Source of the DNA: CAZEAC01 sp964510065
GTDB lineage: Bacteria; Bdellovibrionota_C; UBA2361; CAIXSY01
DNA: 42,129 nt
Assembly (NCBI GenBank): GCA_964510065.1
Contig: CAZEAC010000036.1
Coordinates: 1 to 42,129, forward strand
Direction: 5' to 3'
Shown: one piece after another, positions 41,629-42,129 of the stretch
Layout of the letters: each line of letters starts with the position of its first letter
How positions within the stretch are numbered: position 1 is the first letter of the stretch
The notes under the pieces: model-generated
The model's database searches: none
What the model was told of the DNA's origin: nothing
The model's input: the letters and a program-made list of their open reading frames with translations, nothing else
Made by a program: the position numbers and the translations under genes

Positions 41629-42129
41629 ATGAAGAGTACGACCAGCTGGGCCCCAACCCTTGGAGAAGAAATAGCTAATAGTATAAGTCATGGCGTAGGA
41701 GCATTCGCCGCGTTGCTATTTATGCCGTTCCTTATCGCGAGTTCCATTCGCTCGGGTAGTTCAACCCTGATAGTGAGTGTTACAATCTTTACGATTACTG
41801 CATTCCTTTTGTACCTTACCTCGACCTTGTACCATTCTATGCCGCAGAACCGCGCGAAAACAGTTTTTCGTGTTCTTGATCACTCGGCAATTTATTTACT
41901 GATCGCCGGAACATACTCCCCCTTTATGATTGCAGTCCTCGGAGGAGTTTGGGGATGGACATTGTTTGGCTTGGTCTGGCTTATGGCTATCTGCGGTGTG
42001 GTTCTTAAATCTGTTTGGTTAACCACACCGGCATGGCTTTCGACCGGCTTGTACGTGGTAATGGGATGGCTTGCAGTTTTTGTCGGCAAGTCTCTTTTTG
42101 TTGCTATCTCTTCACAAGTAGCATTTTGG
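41629..42129 (+). CDS. Hemolysin III-family membrane protein, truncated by the window edge
   Basis: The first 167 residues are present and the gene runs off the right end. Seen: GEEIANSISHGVGAFAAL, STLYHSMP, and DHSAIYLLIAGTYSPFM, the conserved metal-site and membrane motifs of the HlyIII/PAQR family, with about five helices so far. Despite the name, most members are not proven haemolysins. The start is ATG 41629. It is divergent from the respiratory operon. Confidence 0.88.
   Translation, partial: MKSTTSWAPTLGEEIANSISHGVGAFAALLFMPFLIASSIRSGSSTLIVSVTIFTITAFLLYLTSTLYHSMPQNRAKTVFRVLDHSAIYLLIAGTYSPFMIAVLGGVWGWTLFGLVWLMAICGVVLKSVWLTTPAWLSTGLYVVMGWLAVFVGKSLFVAISSQVAFW

Overview
The window reads as a roughly 42-kb piece of a Gram-negative bacterial chromosome of moderate GC, assembled from contigs (two 10-N gaps, at 3598-3607 and 25144-25153). 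The gene neighbourhoods (hemE-cytochrome assembly protein-hemA, coaBC, NfeD-stomatin, queA, tgt-yajC-secD-secF, pcm next to a LysM/M23 lipoprotein) would fit a Deltaproteobacteria-like or related lineage, but nothing here fixes the taxon. That placement is an inference from gene order only.

Layout. (1) 1-2.06 kb: an integron-integrase-like tyrosine recombinase at the left edge, followed by about 730 bases of non-coding DNA rich in hairpins. (2) 2.08-3.47 kb: a tyrosine phenol-lyase, then a GC-rich inverted-repeat element that surrounds the first assembly gap, then a small secreted Gln/Ala-rich protein. (3) 4.2-24.2 kb: a housekeeping block for haem synthesis, coenzyme A synthesis, membrane quality control (NfeD/stomatin), queuosine modification (QueA, Tgt), the YajC-SecD-SecF accessory translocase, a DnaJ-type chaperone, protein repair (Pcm), a cell-wall lipoprotein and tRNA-Arg(CCT). 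Four copies of one long palindromic repeat lie between genes in this block. (4) 24.4-28.3 kb: a decayed genomic island next to the tRNA, with a tyrosine integrase, clustered short direct repeats, a helicase truncated at its N-terminus (remnant of a TOTE-type primase-helicase), an IS91-type transposase remnant and a frameshifted unknown ORF. (5) 28.3-35.0 kb: one compact minus-strand operon that encodes nearly a whole second type II fatty-acid synthase: FabD, a FabL-like enoyl reductase, FabA, FabG, FabZ, FabF, an atypical acyl carrier protein, a PlsC acyltransferase and a phosphopantetheinyl transferase. FabH and acetyl-CoA carboxylase are absent. (6) 35.0-35.6 kb: a divergent Rrf2-family regulator with three cysteines suited to an iron-sulfur cluster, and a perfect palindrome in the shared promoter region. 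(7) 35.7-41.1 kb: a minus-strand respiratory operon with a 51-residue one-helix protein, a CuA subunit II, a haem-copper subunit I whose usual cross-linked tyrosine is glutamine, a membrane-anchored SCO protein, and a large cytochrome b / 2[4Fe-4S] ferredoxin / MvhD-like fusion. (8) 41.6 kb to the end: a hemolysin III-type membrane protein cut by the window edge.

The most unusual part is 28-41 kb. The respiratory operon has the small subunit-II-I order of ba3-type (B-family) oxidases, but its Tyr-to-Gln change at the active site points to a nitric oxide reductase rather than an oxygen reductase. It also carries an uncommon quinone/ferredoxin-type electron-input fusion. An Fe-S-type Rrf2 regulator sits between it and the fatty-acid operon, and its palindrome overlaps the likely fatty-acid promoter. 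A stress- or redox-responsive lipid remodelling operon next to a nitric oxide-type terminal reductase is a testable hypothesis, not something the sequence proves.
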